NCBI GenBank assembly: GCA_013813715.1
Contig: JACCRF010000097.1
Span: 57,594-121,593, forward strand
Source of the DNA: Gemmatimonadaceae bacterium
GTDB lineage: Bacteria; Gemmatimonadota; Gemmatimonadetes; Gemmatimonadales; Gemmatimonadaceae
Length of the DNA stretch: 64,000 nucleotides
Direction of reading: 5' to 3'
Below, in pieces: positions 17,559-26,991 of this stretch (positions are counted from its first letter, which is position 1; the number at the start of each line of letters is the position of its first letter). The notes below the pieces were generated by a model, which saw only the letters and a program-made list of their open reading frames with translations, ran no database searches and had not been told where the DNA came from. The translations under genes and the position numbers were made by a program.

Positions 17559-18874
17559 CGATCGACAAGCCGACTCATGAATACAGCCGCGCGCTCGGCG
17601 CTCATTCGCAGTGAGGGTAGATACACCAACTCGCGCGGCGAGTGCGCTCCCGAACCGTCCACCCCGAGTCCATCGATCCCGGGAATCAGGGGCGCGACGA
17701 ACGACACGTCGCCGGCACCGCGGGATTCCGGCGCACTTGTTCCAACAGACGGATAGCCAAGTGAACGACTCGCCCCATCGAAGATTTCGAGCAACCGCTC
17801 TCCATCCGGCGTCACCGGCATGGCTGGGTAGCTGTCGTCGAACGAGATCGTTCCCTCCGCGCCCGCCAGAGGTCGCAATACGATGGTGCGCATCCTCGCG
17901 CGCGCACTTTCCTTCTGTTCTTCCGTAAGAAAACGCAGATCGCCCGAGGCGCGGAACACCGGCGGGATGATGTTGCCCTTTCCATCGACTCTCATCACGC
18001 CGCCGGTATCAACCGAGACGTTCGCACCAGCGGCCAACAGTCCGACGTTGAACGTGAGGCCGCGCTCTCCCACCATCGTGCGGCGGAACTCGTCGAGAAT
18101 CCGCACGCCCTCGTACGCCGCACCGTAACCGGAGCCCGTCGAGAATATTCCAGACGAATGCGCCTGCCGTGCGGACACCGCCAGCCTCCAGCTGCTGGAG
18201 CCGCGGCGTCCGATCGCTACGCGCGTCGCCGATCCACCTTCGAATGCCAGCGCGAGATCACTCTGATTGGCGGCGTCGATGAGAGCCGCGCGCCCGATGG
18301 AGAGCGGCCGCCCGGTGGATTCCTCGTCGCCGGTCATCACTACTGTGATGTGCATCTCGCGAAGCTGGCCGGCGTCCGCCAGCGCGCGAAGCGCAAGTAT
18401 CATGGCGACATCGCCGCCCTTCATGTCGCTCGTTCCAGCGCCCTTCGCGACCGTGTCTTCCTGAACCCATTCCTGTCCCGCGCCCTCGTAAACGGTGTCG
18501 AGGTGTCCGATGAGCAGGAGCCGCGGCCCGCGCGTTCCCGGATGGACGGCAACGAGGTGCCCGGCCCGGCGCATCGAATCGGGCATGCTTACCCACTTCG
18601 TCTCGAAGCCGAGTGCGGCGAGCTCCGCGCTGAACAGATCACCGACCTTGCGCACGCCGACGAGATTCCCCGTGCCACTCGGAATGTTGACGGCTCGGCG
18701 CAACAGATCGACGGACGAATCGTAACGCGCGCGCACTGCGTCGCGAATCCGCTCCTCGGTCGCGCTGAGGCTGGCAGCCTCGGCAGCGGCAGGCGAAGGC
18801 GGCGACGACGGCGGCCCCTGCCGGCATGCCACAGGAAGCAGCAGCAGTGGAAGCAGATACCTCGCGTATCTCAT
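17519..18874 (-). CDS. M20-family metallopeptidase lipoprotein
   Basis: 451 residues from ATG 18874, which places lipobox LLPVAC immediately after MRYARYLLPLLL. M20 motifs are present: LLLIGHLDTVY (metal His and Asp), GAGTSDMKGGDVAM (bridging Asp), MTGDEESTG (catalytic Glu and metal Glu) and a final His in GSGAHSPRE. Related enzymes are glutamate carboxypeptidases. It follows the M49 gene by 69 bases and precedes the outer-membrane barrel gene, so three envelope genes are probably co-transcribed. Confidence 0.9.
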   Translation of the reverse strand: MRYARYLLPLLLLPVACRQGPPSSPPSPAAAEAASLSATEERIRDAVRARYDSSVDLLRRAVNIPSGTGNLVGVRKVGDLFSAELAALGFETKWVSMPDSMRRAGHLVAVHPGTRGPRLLLIGHLDTVYEGAGQEWVQEDTVAKGAGTSDMKGGDVAMILALRALADAGQLREMHITVVMTGDEESTGRPLSIGRAALIDAANQSDLALAFEGGSATRVAIGRRGSSSWRLAVSARQAHSSGIFSTGSGYGAAYEGVRILDEFRRTMVGERGLTFNVGLLAAGANVSVDTGGVMRVDGKGNIIPPVFRASGDLRFLTEEQKESARARMRTIVLRPLAGAEGTISFDDSYPAMPVTPDGERLLEIFDGASRSLGYPSVGTSAPESRGAGDVSFVAPLIPGIDGLGVDGSGAHSPRELVYLPSLRMSAERAAVFMSRLVDRWPRKGEETVTRE

Positions 18875-18943
18875 GTCGTGAATAACCTGCATGATCTGAT
18901 TGTGAATCGCGTGCCGCATCCGCCCGATCCGCCCGATCGCTTT

Positions 18944-20617
18944 CTACTGATCGTAAACGATGTCTACCGGTATCGAGCGGCTTCCGAGCCGGTCGAGATC
19001 ACCCTGCAGCGTCGCCCCGATCTTCCCGAGCTCGTCGGCGAACCTGCCGCTTCCATCGTAGTCGCCGTTCCCCTGGAGCTCGAGAATGCGGCCCGACAAC
19101 GCATCGACACCTTCCCGCATCTTCACCGCATTCAAGCGATACTTCCCGCTCGGCTCGCGGGTGAAGGCTCCCATCTTCTCTAGAAAGTTGAAAGCCGCGA
19201 CGTTGGCTCGACCGTGCGCCGATGCCGCGCCGAAGCGGACCGATCGGAACAGTCCGGCGAGGAACGTCACGTAGTTGTCGTCCATCGCCGGCGTCGCCGT
19301 CTCGTTTTGCGCACTGAGCTGCCGGATCATGTACAGTCCGAGAATGTCGGCCTTGCCTTCCTCGAGCGATGAATACCGCTCCTTGAGAGCGGTTCGCACC
19401 GGCCCTTTGTCGTTGATTGTGTTCTTGATTCCCAGCCCGTGCGCCACCTCGTGGAACATCACGTTCTCGAAGAATGAATCGAACGTGACCTGGCTCACCT
19501 GATCGTCCACTATCAGCTCGCGGGCGATCGGCAGCAGTATCCTGTCGAACTTCGCGCGCATCGCGTTTTTGAGCTGGAGGCGGCGCGTTCCTTTCTTGAG
19601 CTGCACCTCTTCGTCGTTGGGCAGATTGATGGCGATCGTCTTGGAGCCCGAATTCGCGTCACCCGAGACGAACACAACGTCGTAGGCGTTCAAATCGGAG
19701 CCCGCCGCAGGGATCTCACGCTTGTACTGCTCCGCCACCGGAATGCCGCGCTGAAGGCCGGGCAGCATTGCCGCGTACTTCGCCAATCGCCCGCTCCATT
19801 CCTTGTCCTTGATGAGCACAAACCCCTCGTGCGTCGCCTTATAGCCGAAGAGCGCGTCTTCATATGTCTCGATCGGCCCGATGACCAGTTCGAGCGTGTT
19901 GTTCTTCATGTCCATCCACGCCAGGTCACTCGGCTTATAATTGTCCGTGATCAAAGCATCGGCTCGAAGGGTGAGGTAACGCCGCAATCCTGCGTCCTCG
20001 GCTAGAGCGGCAGCAGCACGGAGTTTCGATGCCGCCAGCTGGTGCTGGGCTGCAAAGGCGACATGAAACGGGACAGCCTCGAGCGCGCGCGCCGCATTCC
20101 GGCGCACGATTGTGTAGAGACTCTTGAGCGAATCGGCGCGGGCGCCGCCTGTGGCCACCGCCGAGTCGAACTCGGCCTTGGTCATGTCGACCGGGTAGTA
20201 TCCGGCACCCTTGGGTTTCGGGCCTACACCCGCTAAAAAAGGAGCGTTGTCGTCCAGCCTATCCCAAGGTCCGTAGTTCAGTACCACGAATTGCCGCATC
20301 ACGGGATCCGTCATCGATGACAACAGGGGCGCTGGATCACCGTAGGCCTCTCGCCAGAATACGTCGTCCATCGCTCTTGCGGCATCGATCAGCAGCGGGA
20401 GCATCTGCCTTTCCTTCGGGGTGAGGGCGCTTGTGTCCGCGGTCAGCTTTACGGTCGTGTACTTCGCCATTCGTTGCGCGACAGTCGCCGCCTGCTGTCG
20501 ATTGGCCGCGCCCGCGGTTGAATCGGCGGTGGCAGCGGGTTCAGATTGAGTCGCGCACGCGGCGAGCGTGCATATGAGAAGGAGTGAAGTCGGGTATCGG
20601 CGGTGATTCATCAGCAT
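18944..20617 (-). CDS. M49-like zinc peptidase lipoprotein
   Basis: 557 residues from ATG 20617 (CAGG just upstream), with lipobox LAACA. The metal site reads HEVAHG (about 389-394) with a downstream EEGKAD (about 419-424), the pattern of bacterial dipeptidyl-peptidase III-like M49 proteins; classical DPP III has HEXXGH and EECRAD, so this is a variant without the inserted residue. The typical GPIETYEDALFGYKA block precedes it. Likely an exported di- or oligopeptidase. Confidence 0.83.
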   Translation of the reverse strand: MLMNHRRYPTSLLLICTLAACATQSEPAATADSTAGAANRQQAATVAQRMAKYTTVKLTADTSALTPKERQMLPLLIDAARAMDDVFWREAYGDPAPLLSSMTDPVMRQFVVLNYGPWDRLDDNAPFLAGVGPKPKGAGYYPVDMTKAEFDSAVATGGARADSLKSLYTIVRRNAARALEAVPFHVAFAAQHQLAASKLRAAAALAEDAGLRRYLTLRADALITDNYKPSDLAWMDMKNNTLELVIGPIETYEDALFGYKATHEGFVLIKDKEWSGRLAKYAAMLPGLQRGIPVAEQYKREIPAAGSDLNAYDVVFVSGDANSGSKTIAINLPNDEEVQLKKGTRRLQLKNAMRAKFDRILLPIARELIVDDQVSQVTFDSFFENVMFHEVAHGLGIKNTINDKGPVRTALKERYSSLEEGKADILGLYMIRQLSAQNETATPAMDDNYVTFLAGLFRSVRFGAASAHGRANVAAFNFLEKMGAFTREPSGKYRLNAVKMREGVDALSGRILELQGNGDYDGSGRFADELGKIGATLQGDLDRLGSRSIPVDIVYDQ

Positions 20618-20718
20618 TGGCCTGAAAGTCGAAGAGTATCGGCCGCGGACATTCAGGATACTGTCCAGGCGGCCGGGTTCATGCAATATCGAGCCCGCGC
20701 ACGATTGACGCGGCCGGA

Positions 20719-21132
20719 TCACGGACTCAGGCGCAGGGCGCTCGTGTGACGAGGCCGCACAGCGGAGAAATGACGGCGGTCAGTCGTCAAGACCTCCACG
20801 GCATCGACCCGCTCGGCTGTCGCGATCACCGTGGCATCCACGAATCCAATGCCGAGGTCGGCGTACTTTGCGATGAGTGTGACGGCGCGCGTGACATCCT
20901 CGCTTTCCAGCGCCTCGACGGCAAATTCGCCGTCAGCTACCGCGCGAACGAACGCTGCCTCGGCATCCGAAGAAATGCGGGTGTGGAGGAGGTAACACAC
21001 CTCGGGGAGCACGCATACCGGTACGAGGACCGGCTTCCGGTTCGCGCGCCACCAACTCAAGACGCGCTCATGCCAGGCATCGGTGGAGTCAACCAGTGCA
21101 TACAGCGGCCCAGTATCCGCAACGACGGTCAC
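20719..21132 (-). CDS. vapC: VapC-type PIN-domain toxin
   Basis: 137 residues from the GTG at 21132, which overlaps the antitoxin stop as GTGA; another GTG at 21150 is possible. PIN acidic residues are visible: VVADTGP, LPEVCY, GFVDATVIATAE and TTDRRHF. VapC toxins are metal-dependent RNases held in check by the paired antitoxin. All four catalytic positions are kept, so the pair is probably functional. The RNA target is unknown. Confidence 0.87.
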   Translation of the reverse strand: MTVVADTGPLYALVDSTDAWHERVLSWWRANRKPVLVPVCVLPEVCYLLHTRISSDAEAAFVRAVADGEFAVEALESEDVTRAVTLIAKYADLGIGFVDATVIATAERVDAVEVLTTDRRHFSAVRPRHTSALRLSP

Positions 21133-21359
21133 TCGTGCGGATCGCGCCACAGGAGATCGTCGGTACGTTCCGCGGTGTCTCGGGTTCCGCTGGCGAACCT
21201 TCCCGCAATCGAAGGAACGCGCGCTGGCGTCGCTGCCTGTGCGAGGTACGCCGAGACGGCCTCCCGGACGAGCGCCGCGACGCTTACCCTTTTGCGTCGC
21301 GCGACCCGCTGTAGCGCCGCGAGCAGCCGGTCATCGAGGAAGAGGCTGGTTCGTTTCAT
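21129..21359 (-). CDS. vapB: Ribbon-helix-helix antitoxin (VapB/CopG type)
   Basis: 76 residues. The N-terminal ribbon-helix-helix is evident: MKRTSLFLDDRLLAALQRVA followed by RKRVSVAALVREAVSAYLAQ. The flexible C-terminal half would wrap the toxin. It precedes and overlaps the PIN toxin gene by GTGA, the normal antitoxin-first order with translational coupling. Such antitoxins usually repress their own promoter. Confidence 0.86.
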   Translation of the reverse strand: MKRTSLFLDDRLLAALQRVARRKRVSVAALVREAVSAYLAQAATPARVPSIAGRFASGTRDTAERTDDLLWRDPHE

Positions 21360-21423
21360 GATGCATACATATTACCCGTGTGTATGCCGGAAGTCAATCG
21401 GCCTGCCCCTGGTGACTTGTTTT

Positions 21424-22263
21424 TTACACCGGCGATGAATACTGAAAATCCACGGGTCCGTACGTCCTCCCAGCCGGCCCATCCACGTTATACGAAGTAC
21501 CACCCGTCCCGAATATCGACCCTGTCGTGATCGCCACGCTCGAGGTCTGGATCGTGGTGTTATTGTCATGAAACTCATCCTGTCCCATCGTCTCCTGGCT
21601 GACAACGAAATAGCTGGTATTGGCGTTCAATGTGACCGGGCTCGCCAGGCTTGCATACACGAAGTCGCCGGCGACCGTCCCATTGGCCATGTTGACACTG
21701 GCCAAGCCACCTGGAATGTCTGCGCCCGTTGTCCCATCGACAATTTTGACGACATGTATCTGGCTGTTACCAGGAACGAACACTCGGCCGAGCGTCACGA
21801 TCGTCAGCGGGCTCGGACCCACCTGAATGGCCATACCGAGGAAGGCTGTAAAGGCATTTCTGGGTGTGCCAAGCGTCTTCGAGGTGACAAACGATGAAAT
21901 CGGGGTGGCCGAGACCTCCGGGGATCTCTGAGTCTCGTCGTCCGACGTCTTCGCTGTTATCACGTAGAAGTACGTGACTCCGTTAGTGAGACCCGGATCG
22001 GCACGGGAAGTGTCTGGCGGGAAAACCTGTTGAGTGTTGGTATAGACACCGCTTGCCTCACCTCGCTTGACGAGGTATTCGATGGCGCCGCTATAGGGGT
22101 CCCACGACAGGGAAACCTGCTCATTCCCTGGTATGGCCCGAAAGTTCGCGGGCGGCGGCAGGGGTTCCTTGAGCGTGAATATCAGGTCGCATCCGACGAA
22201 CCCGAGGAGGGCAATCACTCCCAGCATCAGGATGGGCGTCAGCAGCACGAAAGAATCGATCAT
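21424..22263 (-). CDS. FN3-domain protein, probable lipoprotein
   Basis: 279 residues. A single hydrophobic segment (residues 5-24) ends in FVGC, a plausible but not ideal lipobox. A fibronectin type III domain follows (about 36-122: PPANFRAIPGNEQVSLSWDP, GVTYFYVITA, SPEVSATP). The C-terminal half is a beta-sandwich-like domain (about 128-275) with LGMAIQVGPSPLTIVTLGRV and ANTSYFVVSQET. It lies six bases after the 904-residue gene, so the two are an operon. Likely surface-exposed; binding partner unknown. Confidence 0.72.
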   Translation of the reverse strand: MIDSFVLLTPILMLGVIALLGFVGCDLIFTLKEPLPPPANFRAIPGNEQVSLSWDPYSGAIEYLVKRGEASGVYTNTQQVFPPDTSRADPGLTNGVTYFYVITAKTSDDETQRSPEVSATPISSFVTSKTLGTPRNAFTAFLGMAIQVGPSPLTIVTLGRVFVPGNSQIHVVKIVDGTTGADIPGGLASVNMANGTVAGDFVYASLASPVTLNANTSYFVVSQETMGQDEFHDNNTTIQTSSVAITTGSIFGTGGTSYNVDGPAGRTYGPVDFQYSSPV

Positions 22264-22269
22264 TGTACG

Positions 22270-24984
22270 CTACTCCTCCTGAGCCGTTGCGTATTCGTTG
22301 GTAGGATCGGCCGTCGTCTGGTCGAAGGGTGACTCAATGCGACTGCCGGCAAGATAGCCGTGGCGGATCGCTCTTACTGAACCGAGAGTGTCGATCCAAA
22401 CGGTAGTAGGCCACGTATTCACACCGTAGGCAATCGCGATGCTTCGTGCCGGGTCGGTTACGACAATCGCCGGCAGCTTCTGCTCGGCTGCGACCTTGCC
22501 TGCCAACTCAACTGCTTCTCCGTCGTTGATCGCGAGCACAACCGGCCCGCGTTCTCCGGATGTCGCATTCACCCGCTCGAGGTCGCGCAACAGGTCGATG
22601 CTTTGTTGCGACGAGCTCCTCCAGAAAACGAGGACCGCGGGCCGCCCGGCAATCTTGCGCAGCGTCAATTCCCGGCCGGGCGCGTACGTGAAGAGGAAGT
22701 TCGGCGGAGGCTGGCCGATCCGCACGGCGGACGGCGGCAGAGTCGGCTCCACTCGTTCACCCACGACGAGGTGCTTCCGGAGCGCTGCCGCAAGCGTCCT
22801 CACGTCCATTTCGCCATCGTGCTGCAGCGCAACCTTGCCGTTCGGCGTGACGATGAGCGTAACGGGGCGTTCCGCAATTCTGACATCGAACCTGCGTTCC
22901 CATATTCCATCCTGATCTTCCGCGTAGGTAATGCCCTCTGCATAGCGGGCATTCGCCAGGTCTGCCCGTGATAGCACGGCGACTATTGCTGTGGGCGCAT
23001 CCCGGCGCCCGCATTCACGCAGTGCCTGCAACACGACTTCCAGGTTGCCGGCGCTCGCCCGATCGCCAAAATGCACGATCAGATTGGGTGTGAGACTCCC
23101 CCGTTCCGCCTGTCGCGCTGACGTGTGTCCCATCACCCGAACCATTCCGCGCGGATCGGGCTGCGCCAGGACAATCAACGGAAGGTCTCCGGCGAACACC
23201 GAGTCAATTAGCGGGAACAAGTTGACGGCGCATACCCTGGCTGTCACGGCTTGAGCGACAACCGGCCCCGACGAAGAGAGCCGTGACCCATGCACGGTCA
23301 GGCAGAACGGTGCGTATCCGGATACGGGCGTCGCGATGATATCGCCCGTGACAATTCCCGGCGACGGCGTTATGAAAACGAACCTGTTCTCGTCAACGAA
23401 CCCAGTCTGGCCTTGCCCCAGCGATTTCCATTCGTAGCCTCGAACTGTGCCACCGGGAATCCAGCTTTTCAGCGCGGAATAGTCCGGCCCCTGGTTGACA
23501 CCGGTTATCCCGCCCACTCCGAAGCCACCATCGTTGTTCACGGGAATCTTTTCGAACTCGACATGCGCGGGCGGCCAGTCAGTCACCGCAAGGGAGCCAT
23601 GCAGAATGATTCCCGCTGCCCGTATCTCGGCCGCCGAGTAGGTCAACCTGACTCCACGCGTCTGAGGTATTGGCGTCGTGCGCGCGGGTTTGAGCAGCGA
23701 GTCGAGGAACCCGCCGAGGTTCTCATCCGCGCTCAACATGCGGCGAACAGTCGCTCGCGCGTTGCTTTGCCTGAGCGCCCGATTTCTCACTTTTCGGATA
23801 GTCGCCGTGGCGCGTCCCCTGAAGCGATCGATTATCCAGCTCGACGTATCGAGGGACAAATCGCCGACAACGAGATTAGCCGTAGCACCATTGGGTTCGA
23901 GCGAGAATCTCTGTTTGACAGTAAAGTCGAAATTCGGAGGCCACGAAGCGGTGGTCGCGCGCCCTTTTATCGTGAGCACGATTTCCCCGTCCTTGAGCTC
24001 GACGGATGCGCTATTCAGCACAAACGTGTAAGTGATGTTCCAGGTGTTGACAATCCCGTTAATGGTGAACGAGACGGGGTCCACAGGCTGGCTGAGAATC
24101 GTGTCGATCGTCGGCTGGAATGCGGCACGGACGAAATCGCTGCTGACTCCGATCGCAAAGTGGTCGCCGTCGTCGAGGAAGATGTTGGTCACGCTGTTTC
24201 TGGTGCCGGGGCCGCCCTCCAGGTTCAGCAGCACCGCGATGGCGTTTGCGGCGCCTTGCATGGTCTTGAACTGCATGTGCCGGATGTTGGACGGCAGCGT
24301 GCTGTTGGAGGGCAGGAAGCTCGTCTTGAGCGCGTTGCGGATGAGCAGATTGATCGCCGCGACATCCCCGGCGCTCAGCGGCCGGCTCGAGAACTGCGAG
24401 ACAAAGTTCGCCCGTACCGCCACACCCTTGATGTCGATCTCGACGACATTCGCGACCTGCGACGCGACCTGATTCACTGGGGCGGTGATACTCAGTTCTC
24501 CGCGGACGAATTCGGCGACCGGACTCGTATTCGGATCGGGAAAATACCGCGCGATAATCTGAATGCGTACCGTCACGTTCGTCCCTGAGCTGTCCGGTAC
24601 TTCGATTGACGGCGGAAAAAGCTGGACCTGCGCACGTCCCTGAAGGTTGCTCGGCTCGATTGCCGCGGTGAGTACGCCAGCATTGCCCAGGTTCACCACA
24701 GGATCGAGCGCAAAGAAGGCCGGGTTCGTGGACGCGACCAGTTCAGCCATGCTGGCTAGGTTGCCGATCTGCTGCTGATTGGCGGTCGGATGGCCAAACG
24801 TGTCCACTGTGGCCACGATCGACGGAGTGGCGACGTCCGGAAAAGGAGGACGAATGTCGTCCACGCGGATGGCGATCGAGTGAGCGAATCGCTCGCTCCG
24901 ATGCATCGCTGCGAGCACGCGGTTGGCAGCAGGTATCGCGAACTGCGCGACGACGTCGAAATCCCCGGTAAGTTCGTTGGCCAT
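22270..24984 (-). CDS. Large beta-rich protein with C-terminal thioredoxin-like domain lacking the CxxC
   Basis: 904 residues, no signal peptide or membrane segment. The first 500 residues are rich in alternating amphipathic strands with no family I can name. The C-terminus (about 755-890) looks like a TlpA/AhpC-type redoxin: RIGQPPPNFLFTYAPGRELT, PAVLVFWRSSSQQSIDLLRD, AIAYGVNTWPTTVWIDTLG. The position of the redox CxxC reads SSSQ, so thiol chemistry is unlikely. It lies 41 bases after an Lgt-like gene and 6 bases before the FN3 gene. Function unknown; a lipid- or protein-binding role would be speculation. Confidence 0.65.
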   Translation of the reverse strand: MANELTGDFDVVAQFAIPAANRVLAAMHRSERFAHSIAIRVDDIRPPFPDVATPSIVATVDTFGHPTANQQQIGNLASMAELVASTNPAFFALDPVVNLGNAGVLTAAIEPSNLQGRAQVQLFPPSIEVPDSSGTNVTVRIQIIARYFPDPNTSPVAEFVRGELSITAPVNQVASQVANVVEIDIKGVAVRANFVSQFSSRPLSAGDVAAINLLIRNALKTSFLPSNSTLPSNIRHMQFKTMQGAANAIAVLLNLEGGPGTRNSVTNIFLDDGDHFAIGVSSDFVRAAFQPTIDTILSQPVDPVSFTINGIVNTWNITYTFVLNSASVELKDGEIVLTIKGRATTASWPPNFDFTVKQRFSLEPNGATANLVVGDLSLDTSSWIIDRFRGRATATIRKVRNRALRQSNARATVRRMLSADENLGGFLDSLLKPARTTPIPQTRGVRLTYSAAEIRAAGIILHGSLAVTDWPPAHVEFEKIPVNNDGGFGVGGITGVNQGPDYSALKSWIPGGTVRGYEWKSLGQGQTGFVDENRFVFITPSPGIVTGDIIATPVSGYAPFCLTVHGSRLSSSGPVVAQAVTARVCAVNLFPLIDSVFAGDLPLIVLAQPDPRGMVRVMGHTSARQAERGSLTPNLIVHFGDRASAGNLEVVLQALRECGRRDAPTAIVAVLSRADLANARYAEGITYAEDQDGIWERRFDVRIAERPVTLIVTPNGKVALQHDGEMDVRTLAAALRKHLVVGERVEPTLPPSAVRIGQPPPNFLFTYAPGRELTLRKIAGRPAVLVFWRSSSQQSIDLLRDLERVNATSGERGPVVLAINDGEAVELAGKVAAEQKLPAIVVTDPARSIAIAYGVNTWPTTVWIDTLGSVRAIRHGYLAGSRIESPFDQTTADPTNEYATAQEE

Positions 24985-25025
24985 TGGAAACCCCCGTTAC
25001 CCCTTACCTGTTCCCCGTTGACCGT

Positions 25026-25763
25026 TTACAGCAACCCGCGTCCAGTAAGCGCCGCGACGGACAGCGCAATGATGAGCAGCGAGATTGCGTGATGAATCGT
25101 GAATCTGCGTCCCGCGGTGCGCACCTCACGCGTTGACTCGAGAACGAGCCGTCCGGCCGCGTAGCCGGCGACTACGAAAAGGAACAACGCGCCTGGATAT
25201 GGCAGCCGTTGCCAGATCACGACCGACGAGACGAGAAGTACAGTCGCCCATCCCGCCTCGAGGAGCTGTGTCGGGATCCGTTTCTCCCAAATGCCCATGC
25301 GATTCGGCAGGTCTAGGCTGCCCCACATGGTTGATGGACGACCCGAGCAGCACCCGTTCAGGAGGCAGCCGAAGCGAGTGAAAATCATCCCGACGAGCAT
25401 CGTGAACGAGCCGATGTCCCAGAACGCGCCGAACGGGAGATCGAGTGCGGCGAGCAAAGGCACGGAGAGTGGAACGCCGAGCACGAGACCGCCGTACTGC
25501 GCCATTCCGCCTTCGCTGAGATTCCAGATTCGTGGGCGATCCAGTCGATACACGCTCCAATGGGAGGCGACGTGCAGCAGTCTCGCGCCGGCGAGTGACG
25601 GAATGATCAACGCGATGGTCGCCGCGTACACGCGAAAGGCATCGAGGCCGGCAACATGCGCGGCATAGTTCCCGGCGACGACACCGGCGACGAGACCGAC
25701 GTACAGCATCGCGGGATAGCTGTGGATTGGCCGGCCGCGGAAATGAAAGAGGACGCGTCTCAT
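25026..25763 (-). CDS. Lgt-like prolipoprotein diacylglyceryl transferase homologue
   Basis: 245 residues, about seven hydrophobic segments. Opening GRPIHSYPAMLYVGL and QYGGLVLG match Lgt. The signature region reads FTRFGCLLNGCCSGRP: the Arg, Gly and Asn of the Lgt signature are kept, but the Glu two residues after the Asn is replaced in a cysteine-rich loop. Lgt transfers diacylglycerol to the lipobox Cys. This divergent form may be a dedicated paralogue or act on another substrate. It lies 18 bases downstream of an LspA-like gene. Confidence 0.75.
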   Translation of the reverse strand: MRRVLFHFRGRPIHSYPAMLYVGLVAGVVAGNYAAHVAGLDAFRVYAATIALIIPSLAGARLLHVASHWSVYRLDRPRIWNLSEGGMAQYGGLVLGVPLSVPLLAALDLPFGAFWDIGSFTMLVGMIFTRFGCLLNGCCSGRPSTMWGSLDLPNRMGIWEKRIPTQLLEAGWATVLLVSSVVIWQRLPYPGALFLFVVAGYAAGRLVLESTREVRTAGRRFTIHHAISLLIIALSVAALTGRGLL

Positions 25764-25781
25764 GAGCGTGTCGTTACCGCC

Positions 25782-26201
25782 TCATGCGCGTGGCCAGAAA
25801 GCGACTACGAGACCGCCGAGTATGGCGGCGTCGGCGAGGTTGAACGCCGGCCACCAGCCGAGGTCGATGAAATCCGTGACGCCGCGGCGGCGAAGTATGT
25901 CTAAGAGATTTCCAGCCGCGCCACCGATTGCGCACCCGAGGCCGAAGAGCGCCGTTGAACTCTGAAACCCCTGGCCGGACCGATGGACGGTGAGGGCGGA
26001 GACGAGCGCCGCGAGCCAGACGACAACGAGCACAGCTCGGACACTTTCGCGTTCGTATAGTATCCGGCGGGTGGTGACGCGCCGCAGCTGGAGGGCGGGC
26101 TCCCACGATATGCCACGATCCGGCAGGTGCACCTCGACCATTCGCTTGCTCCACTGGTCAAGAAACAGGACTGCGGCGGCTGAAGCGAACAGTTCGATCA
26201 C
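25782..26201 (-). CDS. LspA-like signal peptidase II homologue
   Basis: 139 residues with hydrophobic segments and the LspA blocks in order: FLDQWSK near the N-terminus, GGAAGNLLDILRRRGVTDFI (first catalytic Asp in GNLLD) and FNLADAAI (second catalytic Asp). Both aspartates needed by the aspartyl protease are present, although the Arg after GNxxD is Ile. LspA cleaves prolipoprotein signal peptides after lipidation. Pairing with an Lgt-like gene suggests a small dedicated lipoprotein-maturation cassette. Confidence 0.8.
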   Translation of the reverse strand: MIELFASAAAVLFLDQWSKRMVEVHLPDRGISWEPALQLRRVTTRRILYERESVRAVLVVVWLAALVSALTVHRSGQGFQSSTALFGLGCAIGGAAGNLLDILRRRGVTDFIDLGWWPAFNLADAAILGGLVVAFWPRA

Positions 26202-26277
26202 ACGTTCGATCCGCGGTGCGATCTGATAATGTACGGGGACGGGAAAGGCATATCAACGCGTCGCGCACCGCGTCGTT

Positions 26278-26793
26278 CTATTTCCCCCTGACGGAAAGGG
26301 GAACGACAGTCTTGCCCCAATGCAGGTTCAGAATCGCAGAATCTGCGTCCACCACGGGGAAATAAAACGCGAGTGTTTCCATGTGGTCGCCCGCCCGCGC
26401 AGGAGCGCGCACCCGCAATACATCCCGCCCTTCCGGATACGGCAGATGGAACACCGGCTGCGCCGAGCTGAAGATCACGGTCCACGTCTCGCGCCCGGGA
26501 ATCGCCCACACACTGTACCGTCCCGCAGCGAGTCGCAATCCTTCGACCTCGAGATCGCGGCTCGCCGTGAACAGCGCCGCACTGTCCGCACTCGGCGACC
26601 ACGGCCGGCCGTACGGGACGATTCCGCCGAACAGCTCCCGCCCGCGCGCCACCGGTCTCCGGTAGACGATTTCGATGCGAGCCGATCCCACCATCTGCGA
26701 GACCGTGGCGAGCTGACTCTTCCGTATCTCCGGCTGCGCGCCTGCCGAGCCAGCGAGCGCGAGCATACTCATCACCAGCAGCATCCTGGGCAT
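26278..26793 (-). CDS. DUF2911 family secreted protein
   Basis: 171 residues from ATG 26793, giving signal MPRMLLVMSMLALAGSAGAQ. The DUF2911 pattern is clear: ARIEIVYRRPVARGRELFGG, IVPYGRPWSPSADSAA, GLRLAAGRYSVWAIPG and TWTVIFSSA. This family is widespread in Bacteroidota and Gemmatimonadota, usually secreted, and has no assigned activity. The gene lies 76 bases upstream of the LspA-like gene on the same strand and may be the first gene of that transcript. Confidence 0.82.
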   Translation of the reverse strand: MPRMLLVMSMLALAGSAGAQPEIRKSQLATVSQMVGSARIEIVYRRPVARGRELFGGIVPYGRPWSPSADSAALFTASRDLEVEGLRLAAGRYSVWAIPGRETWTVIFSSAQPVFHLPYPEGRDVLRVRAPARAGDHMETLAFYFPVVDADSAILNLHWGKTVVPLSVRGK

Positions 26794-26991
26794 GCTATTC
26801 GGGACGCCGCGAGCCTGGAAATTCCACAATGTGCTCCCACTCGCTCGCGTCAGATCGTGCAACGACAGCGATAACCGGATCCCCGCGTCGCCTTCCACAT
26901 CGGATGTGAGATCGATTTCGTTGTCCGCCATGTCCGCCCCCCTGCCGCTAATCTACTCGAAGGGAAAGGGGAGACCTCCAGTCCGGCGGAG

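Noticed and set aside
23290..24588. A 432-codon plus-strand frame opposite the 904-residue protein
   Set aside because: Composition is typical of an antisense shadow, and the minus-strand gene is contiguous with operon partners and has a redoxin-like end.
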